This document shows positions 1-14,100 of a DNA stretch of 64,000 nt, in pieces. The notes beneath the pieces were generated by a model that ran no database searches, was not told the origin of the DNA, and was given only the letters and a program-made list of their open reading frames with translations. The translations under genes were made by a program, and so were the position numbers. The DNA is from Strigops habroptila (lineage: Eukaryota; Chordata; Aves; Psittaciformes; Psittacidae). The stretch covers positions 100,680,743 to 100,744,742 of the forward strand of contig NC_044278.2 in the NCBI RefSeq assembly GCF_004027225.2, in the 5' to 3' direction. Numbering within the stretch: position 1 is the stretch's first letter; each line of letters starts with the position of its first letter.

Positions 1-3000
1 CCATTGAATTTAAGTCTATTGAACACTTTACACTCAGTCTACTCTATTTTTATGTAAATGTGAACTGCTATTTAGATAGTTTTGCAGACTAAGCAGTGCC
101 TGGACCTTCACCTTGAGTGTTGATTTCCAGAAAGTCCCCATGCTCTACTTTGAAACACAAAAATTGTTCAGAATCATGTTTTCTTGGTCTGCTTTCCCCT
201 AATATTTCACAACCTATAAGCTCAGCTTTGCCACATGCCAGCAGTTGTTTTATTTTCTAAAGCACTCTACCTTAAAAGTGTAATCTTACCATACTTCTAG
301 TTCTGTTTTGCTTGAGACCTAACTCACAGAACAGGTGCTTTACTGTAAATAAAAAAATCTATATGTCATGCAGATTTCAGCTGAAAAACATTAAATCCAA
401 TGTTTCAAAAGCTTCTGAAGTAAACTAATTAGATCTTATATTTTCTCTCCACTATTTTTATCTCCAAGAGAGCTCATCCTATAGTAGAAGGGAATCAAAT
501 AACAATATTTAAATGACAAACTAGGAATATTTCCTATTTTCTAAATCATCTTGAAGCCTCACCTTTTCAAGCAAGATTTAGTGAAATACAGAGTGTCAAG
601 ACAAACTAAGAACCAAGATGATTATCCTTTAGAAAGAGGCATGATTAAATATCAGTATGCAACTTGGTCCTCTTGAATTCAAATGGAGTTCAAGATGTCT
701 AACTAAAGTGTTACTAGAAGAACAGTGTTATGAGAAGAAAGAGTACTCCACTATGTCAAGTCTGATAACAAGATCAAGGCACAAGATCTAAATGATTTGA
801 ACTATCATTCCATATTAACCCTTAATTGTAAAAGCCAATCCCAAGTAGTGCCCACTGGGTATTTATCTTTTTTTTTCCGTGTTATTACAGATGGAGTCTC
901 ATCATTCTGTCTAAAATTTGCCTAATCTTTTCTATTAAAAGGCAGAATACAGCCATTTGTTGTTTTGCCAACATTAAATTTTTTGGGTTAATAGTTTTCA
1001 TGCCAGCTACCTTCTTCATGCTCAGTTATTTTGGGAAGTTTTATCTAAAATGTTTCTAGAAGTTAATTTAATAGAAATCTTTCCTTACACAAAATAGTAC
1101 AATGTTTTTATGAGAAACATTCAGTGCTTCCCCTTTTATGAAATAGGAACGGGCAATTCAAGAAATCTGAAGAATATTCCTCTTCCTGCTGCCATTACAG
1201 TGTACCCAAACAGCATACCTCTCTCTCTGCAGGGAATGTATGTGTGGTGCTGTGTTCCAGCCTTGCAGGACAAGATAAAGGCAGCACATCAGTCTGCTGC
1301 AGGAAAGAGGAAAGTGATAAAAACCAGAAGGAAGAAAACACCCTGAATCCAATAGAAGGAAGGGAAGGAGTTAAAAAAAACATTATCAGTAGGAAGTGAT
1401 ACAAGACCCATTACTCATGCAAATACCACTACTAAACTCTCGTATTTTTTCTTCTATGAGAAGTTTCCACTAAAATCATAGAGGAGTTTTGTATGTTATG
1501 AGAAGCATGATTTGGTTGACATATAGTATAGGTACATGGTAGAGTTCTAAGCAAATTTATAAACATATTAAAAAAAATGAAGTTATAAAATTCAGACTCC
1601 TCTGCAAAAAAATCCCCATGATCTGTTAATACTCCTTTGTAAATATGCTCACTGTGACACCGTTCAGCCCCTTGGACGCTACATACACTATCTGTTTCTC
1701 CCAACGATGTTTCTGATGGAACTTCTTTTATCATCTAGTGTAACCTGAGGATTCTGGGGGAATTGTTTGTAGCTTTGTCTCTAGTAAGTACAATGTCTTC
1801 ACATATGGCATCTGTAGCAGCTGTAGTAGTGTCATCAGGGAAAGTGTATTTGATTACCCTCAATGAGGTTAAAAAAAAGACATTAGAGTATTGTCAGCTG
1901 TAACATGTGGCTTTTTTAATTAGGTACACAAGTACAGGGAGAATTCCCAAAATGAAATACATCCGAGACAATTACTGGTTACACAACATGAAGCACTTGA
2001 GAGCTTTGATCTCCAGATACTACCTTCAAAAGGTCCATGTGTAGCACACTCTTATTCTCTCCAAATGGTTATCTTCGGTGTCATTCACTAGTATTACTAT
2101 TAGAAAAGAGTTCTCCAAGAAGTCAGGAATCATGGTTGCAGAACAATTTTATTATTAAAATTAAGGACTAGTCTTATTATCTTTAGATCTCATCAAAAAG
2201 GCTAGAAGAAAAAGCGGTGTAGCCCTTTGTATTTCAGAAAATACTTGTGTTAGAAATATTTCACCAATCTGCAATAATATTCTCCTTTGTGTATCTTGTG
2301 TCTCTGTGTTTTCCTTAGTAGCAAAGGTCAGGTTTTTATGCCATTTCCTATTTTCCTTCCTGAAAGAACTCCTTATAGCAGAAATGATCGGTTTCTTCTG
2401 AATTTTATTTTACTTCAAAATAGCTTTAGAATTTGACTGTGAATTCCACAATATGGTACAAAATCCAGGCCCCAAAGCCACAGTAAGTAATATCTGACCA
2501 CAGGACTGCTCCTGTCTTCCAGGAGAACTCACACACTGTTTTGCCAGTCTGGAATAGAGGTACGCGGTTATGCCACCCTTATTCCTTCAGAAGCAGCTGC
2601 ACGCTGATTCCCCAGATCTGGTTGTGATGCAGGCAACGTCCTCGTAACTTGTGCGGCACTGTTACGTGCAAATCAATACAGAGAAGTATTTGACTATTTG
2701 ACGCTACAACTGCGGCATTCATACGATATGCATTTCAGCAGTTTTTACATTGGAAGAGTGCTAATCTTAACAAAGTGCAGTGAATGGGAAGAATCAGGAG
2801 ATTCACTTTCAAAGTTCACTTCTGATTTAAATTAAAATGCTACCAAAGGCACGTACCTTCTAATGGAGCAAAGCTATCATCCAGCCCAGGAAAGAAGACT
2901 GCTTTGGTCACAGAGGTAATTGGAAGGAATACCTGGCATGGATTTTAACAATCACTGTTTTCTTTTTACCACTTATAGCACATAAACTATTTTCAGAGAT

Positions 3001-3635
3001 TTTATAAATTATATAAACTCTAAAATATTCATAATTTATTCAGGCTATCTGAAAGCATCAATGTTGCAGGTATTTAGAATGGGCACATCACTTACAGAAG
3101 CTGTTTTGTGTACTGTTACAAGACTGTTTCTTAGGAAAAATGTGGTTTGCTTCGCATAATGCCACAAGATTTGAAAAAAGAATGCAGTCACATAATGGAA
3201 AAAAAGATACCCTATTTCTGCTGCAAGGAAAAGTTGCGAGTTCATGTAAGTACAACACACATGTAGGAAACTTGGGCAGTTTTTACACTGGGGACAGTCC
3301 TCATTGGAACTTCATAATGTTGCTAAAATCTTTCTTTGTTGCTCTTAGACAAAAATCAGAATATCACTTAAAGTAAAATAAACGTTCTGATCCCCAGAAC
3401 ATTATAGAAGTATTTTCTCCTCAACATAGTGGTCAGAGTAAGTTAATCTAGTACACAGACCTATATAACCCATTATAGTGAGTGTTCTCCCTTGAGGCTA
3501 TAGCCAAAAGAATACGTATTATTCAAATTAATGTGGGCAGGCCTAATGTCTGGGCAAAATAAGCCTGCGAGGTTTATTTCATTAATTAAAACCAACCATC
3601 AGTTAGTTTCACGAAAGCAGGCGATACCACAGACA
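1..3635. other. Upstream flank, no gene recognised
   Basis: This stretch is AT-rich, with no long open frame, no splice-bounded coding segment and no repeat family I can name with confidence. The open frames here are under about 100 codons and lack family resemblance. It is the 5' flank of N4BP2L2. In human the neighbour on this side (PDS5B, from memory) lies tens of kilobases away and is transcribed divergently, and I see no exon of it here. Confidence 0.6.
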
Positions 3636-3639
3636 TCAG

Positions 3640-4520
3640 CACCAAAACGCATTGTGGGCACAGCACTGGGCCCCGGCAGGAGAGCTGAGAGGCGCAGCGA
3701 GGAATGGCTGCTGGCTGGCGCTTCTGCCCCGCGTCTTCAGCGGCCGAGACTCTACCTTTCCCCAAAAGCAAACCTCCAGATGCTTCAGTACTGAGCTGGG
3801 GAATCTAGCTTCGCCGATCAGTGCGGCGCAGGGCAAACAGCAGCCCCCGTCGCTGGGAAACCACGGAGACAGCTCCTGCCTTCAAAAGGTTGCACGCTGA
3901 GAACCGCTCCCGAAATAGCTTGAAACGGCCTAAAAACCACAGCTGCGACCGCTGAGCGCCGGGCGTGCAGAAGAATAAACCGCCCCGCCCCGGCGGGGGA
4001 TGCCGGTAGTTGCAGTTCGCCGCCCAGCCGGGCAGAACTACAAGCCCCATAACAGCCAAGGGTTGCGGGGTGAAGGGGTGGAGGAGGTGGTGCTGCTGTC
4101 TTGAGGGCAAGGGCTCGCTGGCGCTCCCCTCCCCCGGCCTGCCGGGAGTGCGCGGCTCGCCCAGGCGGCGGAAGACGGGCGGGTGGCCCGGCCTTGAGGT
4201 TGGTCTCCTCACCCGTATGGGGCTGTGGCCTCTGTTCAGCGGGGCCGGGAAGGCGCTTTTCCCCGTCGCTATCACTACTGCTGGGTGGCAAAGAGGGACC
4301 GTGGCCGGGCGGGGAAGCGGGCAGCGTGGGGACGGTTGCTCAGGCTGTGGGTCGTCGGCACCGGGCTGAGGGGAGTGTGCGTGGGGTGGGGAGATGGGTG
4401 CCTTACACTGCGGGGGGGAAGGAAGGGAGAGGGGCTGGCACACCTACCGAGAACCGGGGCCGGCGGCCGCGGCGCCTCTGCACCGCCGCCAGCCTGCTAG
4501 GGGTGGCCTGGCTCTGTGGG
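3640..4520 (+). promoter_or_regulatory. N4BP2L2: CpG-island promoter of N4BP2L2
   Basis: The sequence changes abruptly from AT-rich to dense GC with many CpG dinucleotides. There are GC boxes such as CGCCCCGCCC at 3981-3990 and GGGCGGG at about 4177, and no obvious TATA box. It lies about 2.2 kb before the first recognisable coding exon and is the only such island upstream of it, so it is the likely N4BP2L2 promoter and non-coding first exon. I could not place the first-exon donor; a CAG|GTTAGT site at 4705/4706 is one weak candidate. Long open frames on both strands here are a by-product of GC richness. Transcription in both directions is possible but not shown by the sequence. Confidence 0.8.
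4037..4050 (+). promoter_or_regulatory. Possible ZNF143/Staf-type binding site
   Basis: ACTACAAGCCCCAT inside the CpG island resembles the ACTACAA-N-TCCCA core of the ZNF143 (SBS) motif found in many housekeeping vertebrate promoters. One core position differs. This is a motif match by eye only. Confidence 0.35.
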
Positions 4521-6690
4521 GGACGCTGGCCTACATGCTTTGTCACCTCCGTGCCCGCGAAGATGTGGTCATGCAAGCAAAATCAGTCGGTTCCCCCATC
4601 TGTATGTGCTGCCACATATGCCTTCTTTTTCCATTTGGAAATTTATTGTACAGGTGGAGCTTGAGGCCCTGACTTACTTGGTTGAGTCGTCTGAATGTTT
4701 GGCAGGTTAGTTAAAGTGGTAGTTTGGTGTTGCAGGTGCCAGGCTGGTGAACCACATATGCCAGCTCAGGTGCAAATGCTTACAAATAGTTCTTTATAGA
4801 AAAGTGACAGACTATCCCATTCAAGAGGCAAGGCTGTCACATAGATTGGACTTTTTTGGTACATATTTGATCAATCCTCCTCAGCAATACAGGTGCAGAT
4901 GCTTTCACGTGCAACTTCACTGTCCCAAAGGGTAGTCAGAGAAAGTCTCAAGGTTACCAAAAAAGGATATTCCTGTGCTGGACAGTCAGAGCAGCATCTT
5001 CCCTCATTAGAAATACTGTCATGTGGCAAGTGTTCACATGCTCTGTTTTCATTCCACATCAGGCTACGGGCTTTGCACAGACACCATCCCAGAAGACAGA
5101 TGAGGACATAGAAGCTAATAAAGCAACTTCTTTCTTGTTCTCTCCCCGCCCCTCCCCCCCCCCCGTCCTGTTTTTGAGTGGAGGTAGAGTAACCTTTTTT
5201 GATAGATGTAGAATAAGGTCCATGATTCATATAGTGTCATACTCGCTCTCTACTTCTCAAAAAGATGGAACTGAGAAATGATACACATGAAATATGTGTA
5301 TCTTGAAAAGATGAGAGAAACTATACACACAACATTGTGCCACCAATTCTAAGGAAGAGGGTTAGTTACATGGCCATGTTTCTCCCCCTTCTGACATTAC
5401 TGCTGTCTTCCAAGTGGTGAGGTCAAATGCAAACAGTAAAATCTCCTTGGTCTAGACATTTTGAGACTGGGGATGGCAAGATTCTCTTTCTTTGGATAGT
5501 AGGTGAGAAAATGCCTAGAGTAGCACCTTACCGGTTTTGCAATTAAGCATGAGATGATAAATGTTACTTAGAACTCTTTCCTTAATACTACCTACAGATC
5601 CTTTCCAGATAAAGAGAAAAAACTCCTTTATTTCTTGCCCAGAATGAAAGGCATGAGACTTCCCCCCCCCCCCCCAATATTTACTCCTAGAAAGTTGGAA
5701 TGTTCTCAGAAAGTAGAATAAACCCTCTAGTAGGAAAAATACTTTCTTGTTAGGTGCTGTATTTGGGTGGGGGGGGGAGGTGTAATTTGCTGAATAAAAT
5801 ACTTGGCACTTGATTCATAATAAAATGACTTGGTTTTTATTGCATTCTGTCTAGACCTCTGGAATATAAAGGAAAATCCAAGTAATTCTAATAGATGGCT
5901 AACGGCATGACCGCATGTCACAGTAGTCAGTGCCATCTTGCTTTATTTTTAATTGCTCTTGTCTCTGAATCTTTCTGGAGCTTCTTGGCTCATTCTCAGA
6001 ATGCTGTCTGTTTGGGGCAGGGATTGCTTTTTTTTGTGTGTTTTTTTAGAAAAAAAGTCCCTAACAAAGGTCCCTAACAAAGGTCTTTACTTGTTCTAAA
6101 CCCAGAAACATTATAACAGACTGTAGATGTAATTTTAAGTCTTACTTGACTTCTACCAAATTATAAATGCCATCCACTATCTGAGTGGTGTTAAATGAAT
6201 TAGTTGAGTTCAGTTTGTTCAGTCAAAGGGAATCCTTGTAACCGAAGTATTTTCATTATTGTTGGTCATGTTAGCAGTGATGTCAAGTACCAGTTCGTGC
6301 GTTGGAAATTGTCACATGTTTATCTTGTAAAAGATTTATAACACTTGATGGATTAACATAGGTTGGTAGAGGACGAAGGTGGTTGATGCAATTAATTTTT
6401 CAAATGTTCACATTTAAAAGTGACTTGTAAACTATATAATGTATATCATAAAATGTGACTGCTGGACTGGTCCAGCACTAATGCAGGTATTTACTAACGA
6501 TGTTCAATAATGTGGCAGTTTTGCTTAAACAGTACTCCCAGTTGATGCTGTCTGCTTTTCTTCTAGTTGAGTATGTTTTAGTTGTACTGTGGAGGGTCTG
6601 AGGATGCTTGTCATAGGCCTGAATAACTTCTGCTTTTTTATATTTTACTTTTAAAATGTGCATGCTGATTTATGTTATTTGTTTTCTAAG
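4521..6690 (+). other. N4BP2L2 first intron region
   Basis: This stretch lies between the CpG island and the first coding exon. It contains homopolymer tracts: C-rich at about 5140-5165, C at about 5662-5677 and G at about 5767-5776. I see no coding segment. It ends in a pyrimidine-rich acceptor, TTTGTTTTCTAAG, directly before 6691. How much belongs to exon 1 rather than intron cannot be decided from the sequence. Confidence 0.55.
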
Positions 6691-8102
6691 ATGCTTCATG
6701 CCGAAAGTAGAGTAACTCTCTTGGAGTGTCAGGACGAAATCGTTATTGAACCATGTTCTAAAAAAATGAAGTCAACAGAAGAGGCCTATGAGAACCTCTC
6801 TGCTGGTGATAACCAAGGTATTCAGGAAGAAGTGGATACTGAAACAACATCGAATGACTTGATACCAGCAGATGCCTCAGATAACCAAGGGCAACATGAA
6901 ATGCAGAAGCAAGAGAAAATACCTACACATGTCTTGGGGACACTGAATAAAGTGCTCCCCGAAAATAACCTGGTTCATTTGGAAACTGTAAATCCTCAGT
7001 TTGCATCAATAAATGACACTAAAGCTGAAGAAAAAGGCCCTTTTATTACAAATAATACTGGTGAAGATAAAATTAAAAATAGCAGTACATCATTCTCAGT
7101 AAATAGAAATGCATCAGATGAAGATTTTTTTACAAGCAAAGAATTTATCGGACCAATTTACAGGCCTGCCGGAAGTAACAAACAGGACAAATCTGACAGT
7201 TGTAATGAAAGCAGTGAGGGAGACCAGAATGGATTGCATGAAAACAGAGCTATAAGGAAGGAGGCAAAGAAGATGCAGACTGTTTCTTCTGCTGTACCAG
7301 AAATAGATGATGAACTGGACCAGTTCTATAAAGAAATTCACCAGCTGGAAAATGAAAATTTAGATACCAATTTTCAGGAGAAAGAAACTGAAACTTCTCA
7401 GGAACAATGGTCTCCATATGACTGTAGTCAGATGTCACAAGAGCATCATCAACACATGTTGTTGGGCAGCCCACAACCATTTTATGGGAATGGACAGTGT
7501 TTCTTTGAGGAACAGAGCAGTGAGAAAACAAGCAACAAGCAGCAGTTTGTCGTGGAAACAAGTGGCTGGAAAACTGAAAATACCTTTGATAGACAAGAGG
7601 ATTCTAAATATTGGAACTATTCAGTGTCTGAATTCAGACCTGCTTGGCAATCAGCAGAGTCCTTCGTAATACCTCAGGGATCTTTTCCTCCTAGATTCAA
7701 CCATCAATCACATTTTCAGATACTTCATTCCCCGCCACAAAAACCTAATGTTCTCCCTTCTCAGAATGGTTACCTTTCTTATAAAAATTATCGTGGTTAC
7801 GACGGAGATAGTGATATTAACAGTCATGGTCCATTGCTTGATCAGAGTATCAATGGTGCAGGTCATACTGATGCCCGTACTACTCAGGTCTTCAGAAATG
7901 GAAATAATGACCAGAATGGACTGCAAAATAATGGTTTCTGTGAAACCAGAGAAGAGTGTTGGAAGGATCCAAAAGCTGCCGATACAGAAGGAATGCACAG
8001 TTTTTCTTCGTTGCAGTTAACTGAAGAAAGGTCTAGTTGTTCACAGAAATTGCTCCTCATTTTAAGAGGCCTGCCTGGTTCAGGGAAAACAACACTTTCT
8101 CG
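6691..8102 (+). CDS. N4BP2L2: N4BP2L2 large coding exon: N-terminal region and Walker A
   Basis: This exon encodes residues 1-470 and two bases of Arg471. Recognisable family landmarks are [10 protein letters not shown] near the start, the FIGPIY motif about a third of the way in, an ELDQFYKEI helix, RPAWQS, and [13 protein letters not shown] shortly before the kinase core. It ends with [18 protein letters not shown], a hydrophobic strand plus a perfect Walker A loop. The acceptor is TTTTCTAAG at 6690, and the donor is CG|GTAAGT at 8102/8103 in phase 2. The region between landmarks is rich in Ser, Asn, Glu and Gln and looks disordered. The open frame extends back to an ATG at 6658, but those bases form the splice acceptor, so I start at 6691. 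Confidence 0.93.
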
Positions 8103-11100
8103 GTAAGTAAAGACTGAAATCTCGAGAAGCTTATTCACATAAAAAAATTTTAAGAATTTAAAAAAAAAAAAAAGTATCTGGAAGCACTTGGCAAACTTTG
8201 GTATTTGTAGATTAGGCAGTAATTCTTAATTTGTAATAAAAAATGCCGATAAGCATTAATGATATTTGCTTAGGGTTTTGGTTTTCTTTAGAGTTTTGAT
8301 GAACAGGAGCTGGTTTGTGTGGAATTTAAGATGTTCTGTACCTGTTAAATTGCATAATCTTTTATTCTGAAACTTTCAGGTGTGCTAGTATGTGATGTCT
8401 GCCTTTTTTTTTTTTTTTAATTAGTAAATCTCTTCATATAAAAAATCTTCCATCAAATCTAACAGCATTAATTTGACTGAACCAGAATTACTTTTTTATG
8501 CCCATTCAAAAATCTTCAAAGACAATTAGAAGAATTTTACTACTCTGGAAATACTTTGTGTTTTCAGTGTGTTGATAAAGCTGATCATAATCTCATCCCC
8601 TGTTTTTCATACTGTGGTCTGTCAGATTCTCTGGTTATTTGTGAACAACACATAAGAAAGGTATTATTTTTCCTTAAAAATATACTGTTGAAGTCTGGCT
8701 GGGTTAAAAGCGGGTACTGCCTCCAACTTGGATTTTCATTGTTTTTTAGTTTAAAAAGCACGTAAGGTGCCATAGAGCACAGACAGTGAGTGCTATACTA
8801 TATCATGCTTACTGATAGAGCTTCATCCAGAAACTGTACATCACAAATGGGATGTCTTCTGTGATTGTCTTCTATTGTATGCTAAGAATCTATGAAGTAG
8901 GTACAACAATCACGTTCTTCCTTGTTTTTTGTATAAAGGAGTAGCCTTGCTGTTTGTGGGGGTTTTTTTCTGATATTTAGGACACCGTGATCTCTGTAAC
9001 ATAGAAGAACACCTATTAGAAATTTCTAGCTTACGAGATTGTATAATTTTAACTATAATATTTTCTAGTTACTGATTGCTCTGTTTTGCAAATGTACATT
9101 TTTAAAGCTGCATGTGCCTATGTGGATATTATTGCAGTAACTCCTTTAATACATGACAGCAATATAGAAAATTAAAAATACCAACCACAGTCCTGTGGAA
9201 AAAATGCTTCCTCATTCAGTGCAGAAATTGAATGATGCTTAATGTGAAGATATAAAATAATCTGTTTTCCATGTTTGGTGTGCTGAATTCTCTCTGAATC
9301 TTTCTCCAAATATATTACTTGTATTCTCTAAAAGATTCTAAATGTCTTCAGGTTTTTATGAACATATTAATGCTTTTTTCATCTCTTGCTAGTGAGATTA
9401 AATTACTGATTTTATTTAACAGATGGGAAAGTGAGAACTATGAGATCGAGGTCAAGAATAGTCTCCAAATTTAGGTGCTGAATTTGAACTGCATGGGACT
9501 TGTTTTTCAGTGTATTCAATTATACGCAGTTCTGTATGTTCAGTGCTTGGTTGCAATTGTTAATTCCAATGAAATCATGTCTCAGCATCTTGGGTATCTT
9601 TTTTTGGGGGGAATCCCAGAATTGATGGCTTCCTATTGGGAAAATATAAGTATTATTAAGTCTTGTTCTTAATAACGTTGAAGATGTTTTTCTGTTTAAC
9701 GTCCTAGAACTCTGCAGTCTAGAGTAGGACAACAAATAGTCTTCTAAAGTCATATTAGTACCCACAGGTATCTTGGCAGGCTTTGCATCTTTAGCACCTG
9801 CAGACAAACCTCTACTGCTTGTGCTATCAAAATAACTGTTAAGGAAAAGCAGAAAATTTACATCATCTGTGTAGATCAGTGCTAGAAGGGAATGAGATGC
9901 ATCTTGCAAGCAGGTTTCCCAAGTATGAAATGACAGCAGAGCAGTAGTAGGACCCAGGAATCTTGTCTGCATGTTGTGCAAAGTAAGGGCTTGTAAGTGC
10001 AGGCACTTTTCCTCCTGCTCCCAAATTTGAGCCATGTCTGTCCTGAATCTTCCACTAAAGAACAGTGTTTTGTTTCAACTCTTCCATCCCAGCTGCGTGG
10101 AATCTCAGGCATGTTTTTTGGAAGAGGCTTGTGGAAGTCAGTTGGTCCTTCGTTCTGCCTGGAGCAGGTCTGTCACCATCGCTGGATCAGATCAGCTGTG
10201 TCTTTGTCTAGCCTGATCTTGAAAACCCCGCAAGTACAGAGACACCACAGTCTCTGCAAACTTTTCTGGTGCAGTACTGTCCTCCTAGTAAGGAAGTTCT
10301 TCCTAATCTCCAGACTGAAAGTTCTCAAGCCAGACTTTGTGTGTTCTCCTATGTTGTAACATGTGCTGTTACCTGGTAGAATCTGGCTCCTCACTTCCCT
10401 TCAGGTGCAGGTATGGGCTTATTTACTGTAATAGGCCAATTATCAAATGATCTTTTACTGTCTTCGCTGCCAGGCTAAACAAGCCCAGATGATATTAACC
10501 TCTCCGTAAGTTTGTATGCCCTTAACCTTCTTGATAGGTATGTGTTCAGTCCTTTCATGGTTTTCAGCATGTCTTTTCCCAGCATGACTGGGAAGCCCCA
10601 AACTGGATGCAGTATTTTGGAACTGACGACATACGAGCCAGGTAGAGTGTAGATGATACTTTCCATTGATTTACTGGCCAATTTTCTGTAATAAAACCCA
10701 CTGTGTAGTTTGCTCTTTAGATGAGCACACCAGTTGCTCATCTCCAGTTTGATGTCCACTGTAATACACAAATTCTTTTCAGCAGGACTGCTCAACCAGC
10801 GTTTTCCCTCCTGTATTGATGCTTAGGTTTCTTTTTCACCAGTTGCAGAGCTTTGCTCTTCTCCTTGTTGAGCTTCATGATGTTTTGCTTAGCCTGGTAT
10901 TCAAGTTTCTCAGTAGCCTTCTGGATGGAAGCCCTACTATTAGGTACGTAGGGCATCACTACAAATTTGGTGTCATCTGCAAGTTCTTTGCCTCATCATC
11001 CAGGTTAATGATGAAGATAATGAAAAAGTTAGTCCTGCTGTCATCCCTTGCTGTACTCTGCTTGTTACTGACTGGGAGATGATGTCAGAAGCCTTGATAA

Positions 11101-14100
11101 TCTCAGACTGTGCTACGTTCATCACTGTTCTCATCTACAAAGGCAGTTGTTTCATCAGAGAGTGCATTTCAGTCAGTAAAGAATGATTTGTCTGTTGCAA
11201 AACCCACATTGGCTCTTCCTGATTACCTTAATTTCCTTCACATGTTCGGAAATAGATTCAGAGAGGATGCAGTCCATTGACTGTCCAGAACTGACATTAC
11301 GTGAGGTTGAGCAGCCTTTAGTTCCTTGGGTCCTTGTCTTTACTTACCCCAAGTATGAGCATAACATTAGCGGTTTCCTGGTCACTGGGGAGCTCCTCTC
11401 ATCAACTTGATTTATTTCCCGCGTTCACCAGATCTAGATAATCACAGCTTATTTGAGTTCCTATTTCTCCAGTTTTGTTTTCCTATTCCTATCCGACCAC
11501 GGCTTTTGGTTTGTGCTTACTCACTCCACATCTGCTCCTAAATTCTAAGCTGATTTCTCAGATCCTTCTTCTCCATCCCCTTTCTTCCCAGATTCATCTT
11601 GTCCCTGTTTCAGTTGCTGATGGGATCTAATTCGCATCTTTTTTGTACCAATTTCTTCCATGCACTTCACTCTTTGCCATGTCCCTATTTGTTAGCTCTG
11701 CTGCCAGCGCCAAGTTGCTAGTTCCAATATTTATGCCACTATACTTCCCATGTCCTTCCTATTTTAGGCCAATTTTGTTCCTTCTCTGGCCATTCTTAAG
11801 ATTGTGTTTGGAAAAAAACTCATTCTTAGAATGGTGCGGTACCGGTTCTGAATTGGCTTCCTGCCACTGCCAGAATGCTCTGTTTGGGAATGGGTTTACT
11901 GCAGTGAGAATCTTTCTATTTTCTGTTCTATTTTGTACAAAAATGAGGACTTTATTTTCCATGCACGTGACATTTCAAAGTTCTACAGCTTGGGCAGGTT
12001 TACAAAAAAGTCTTGCAGGAAAACCAAACACATGTACTTTGCCAGGTTTCACTTCCTCAATCCAAAACTTCTCAGAGAGATGCTTGGAATAATGAAACAT
12101 GATAAAAATGCTGTATTTCTCCTTTGATTTTAGAAGTGTGACCATTTAGTTTACAATTGTCTAAAACAATTTGGCTAGACAGATACCCAGCAATGATATC
12201 TGTAGTCCAAGTGACAAAGGTCTGCTACAATTAGAAGTAAATGATAATATGATCTTCAATGCTGGAAAAAGTTATAAGAAAACAGACTTGGGATTTTTAG
12301 GGTATTTTGCTACTGAACTTGGCAGCAATTGCAATTTCCCATTCCTCCATAAATATCTGAACATGAATTTGTATAAAAAGGAGCTTAATGAAGTTGAAAG
12401 AACAAATATTGGTGTCATTGGTGTCATCAAAAGTACATTTTGAATTAAATCCATTGTCAGGACTATACTAAGAGTCATCTGTATCTGAGACCATTTTCCT
12501 GAGAGCTCTATCTTTTGAACAGAAGAGTTGAAGAGTTGGTATTTATAGCTGAATGTAGAAACGATTGTGTGATGTTGTTTCTAATTATGTATTTCTTTGA
12601 ACAGTGTTACAAGCCATGTTTTCAAAGTAGCATGTAGATAGCTTAGTAATGCTACAGATTTTAGAATATTTAGTTACTGGCTTTTTCTTTTATCATCTGT
12701 GATATGTTAGCTATTTTAAACAGGTGAATTGTTAGATTGAGAGATCTTTATTATCAAATCATCTGTCGAAGTAGGCTAACTAGGATGCGGGTTGGGGGAC
12801 CATTTTAGTTTTGAAATAAAATTAAGGCAGGATTTGTGTGTGTGTGCACATGTATGCACTGAAAAAAATGTGTGTCGGTTTGCTGACTATTAAATATGAG
12901 TATTTTGGTTTCAAGTTGAGCTCTGTATCTTGGGCTAATATCTTCTATTAGATCAGACAGCATGTCTGGAAAAAGTAGGTGAGCTGCTTTAATTTTCTTA
13001 TCTGCTTTAATTGCACGGTTGTATGTTCAAACGTGGGTGTTCAATTGCAGGGAATATTTATGGTGAAGAAGCTGGATTACAGCAGCTGGATAATTCTACT
13101 CATTTCAGGCGTGTGCACATGTTGACACTGACTAATCTGTAATGTGACTCTCATTAGAAATGTATATATCTTCTTTTCTTCACCGCTCAAAAGTGGAATA
13201 TCATCTTTTTGTGGGTTTAGATAGTAAGGATGCTTTCTTTGCATAGATGTGCTTCCTGTTATTTTTGTTTCCTAATTCATGAGCCTGGGATACATTTTAT
13301 TTCCAAATACATGTTAGAAGTATGCAAATCATTCCATACGATGTTGATAAGTGTGTGTATTAAATTTTGCAAGTTTAATTACTATGAATTCTGAAAAGAG
13401 TAATTGTCAGGCTTTTATTTTAAAATGTTATGTTTTATGATTTCACAATTTAGATACAGGCTATGATCACTGCTGTAATACTTGAAGCTCCAGTTCATAA
13501 AATCATTACTTTGTGGTATCTTGTACGTTGTGTATAGGGTAAGGGTTCTGTTACTCTGGCCTCTTTGGTAGTCACTTTGCCTTCCTAAATTCTGTAGCTT
13601 TAGAATTATTCTTACAAACATAGTTTATTAAATCTGTTATATCAGTTATATAGGTTCATAAATAAATTGTGGTGTATTCTGAACTTTGAGGAATAATAAC
13701 AAAACATTTCAAGAATAAACTCTACTGATGGTTTGCAGGATTCCCTAACTCTTGTCATTGTGTTTCTTTATTGCTACTGATGATGTTCGGAAGATAGAAT
13801 AGATTTGAGTAAGTGGATTATTCTCCAGAACACTGAGCAAACAGAGTCAGTTCCTAGAAATAAACATGAGTGCCCCATTAGTCCCATTAGTGTTGATTCA
13901 TCAGTTCATATATATATTCCTGCAGAAGCCTGACGGTTGGGTTCTCAGGAGCTGCAGGGCTGTGTCTGTCTACTCAGCTAGGAGAAGAATCTCTTTTATT
14001 AAGGCAGATGGTTCCTTACTCTTCCAGAAGTGTAGATGCATTCAACACACAAAAAGTGAATGTGGAAGATGGATCCAGTTTTTGTAGCATTATTTGTTGA

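Noticed and set aside
3805-4443. Minus-strand open frame of 212 codons across the CpG island
   Set aside because: It is proline/arginine-rich, caused by GC content, and several other frames are open at the same place. There is no splice or family support.
6658-6690. In-frame ATG upstream of the chosen N4BP2L2 start
   Set aside because: These bases form the pyrimidine-rich splice acceptor of the exon, so they are probably intronic.
9520-10035. Minus-strand open frame of 171 codons
   Set aside because: It has no recognisable domain and abuts the degenerate antisense CR1; probably chance or unrecognised repeat sequence.
11643-12092. Plus-strand open frame of 149 codons after the antisense CR1
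   Set aside because: The composition follows T-rich intron sequence and there is no domain or splice support.
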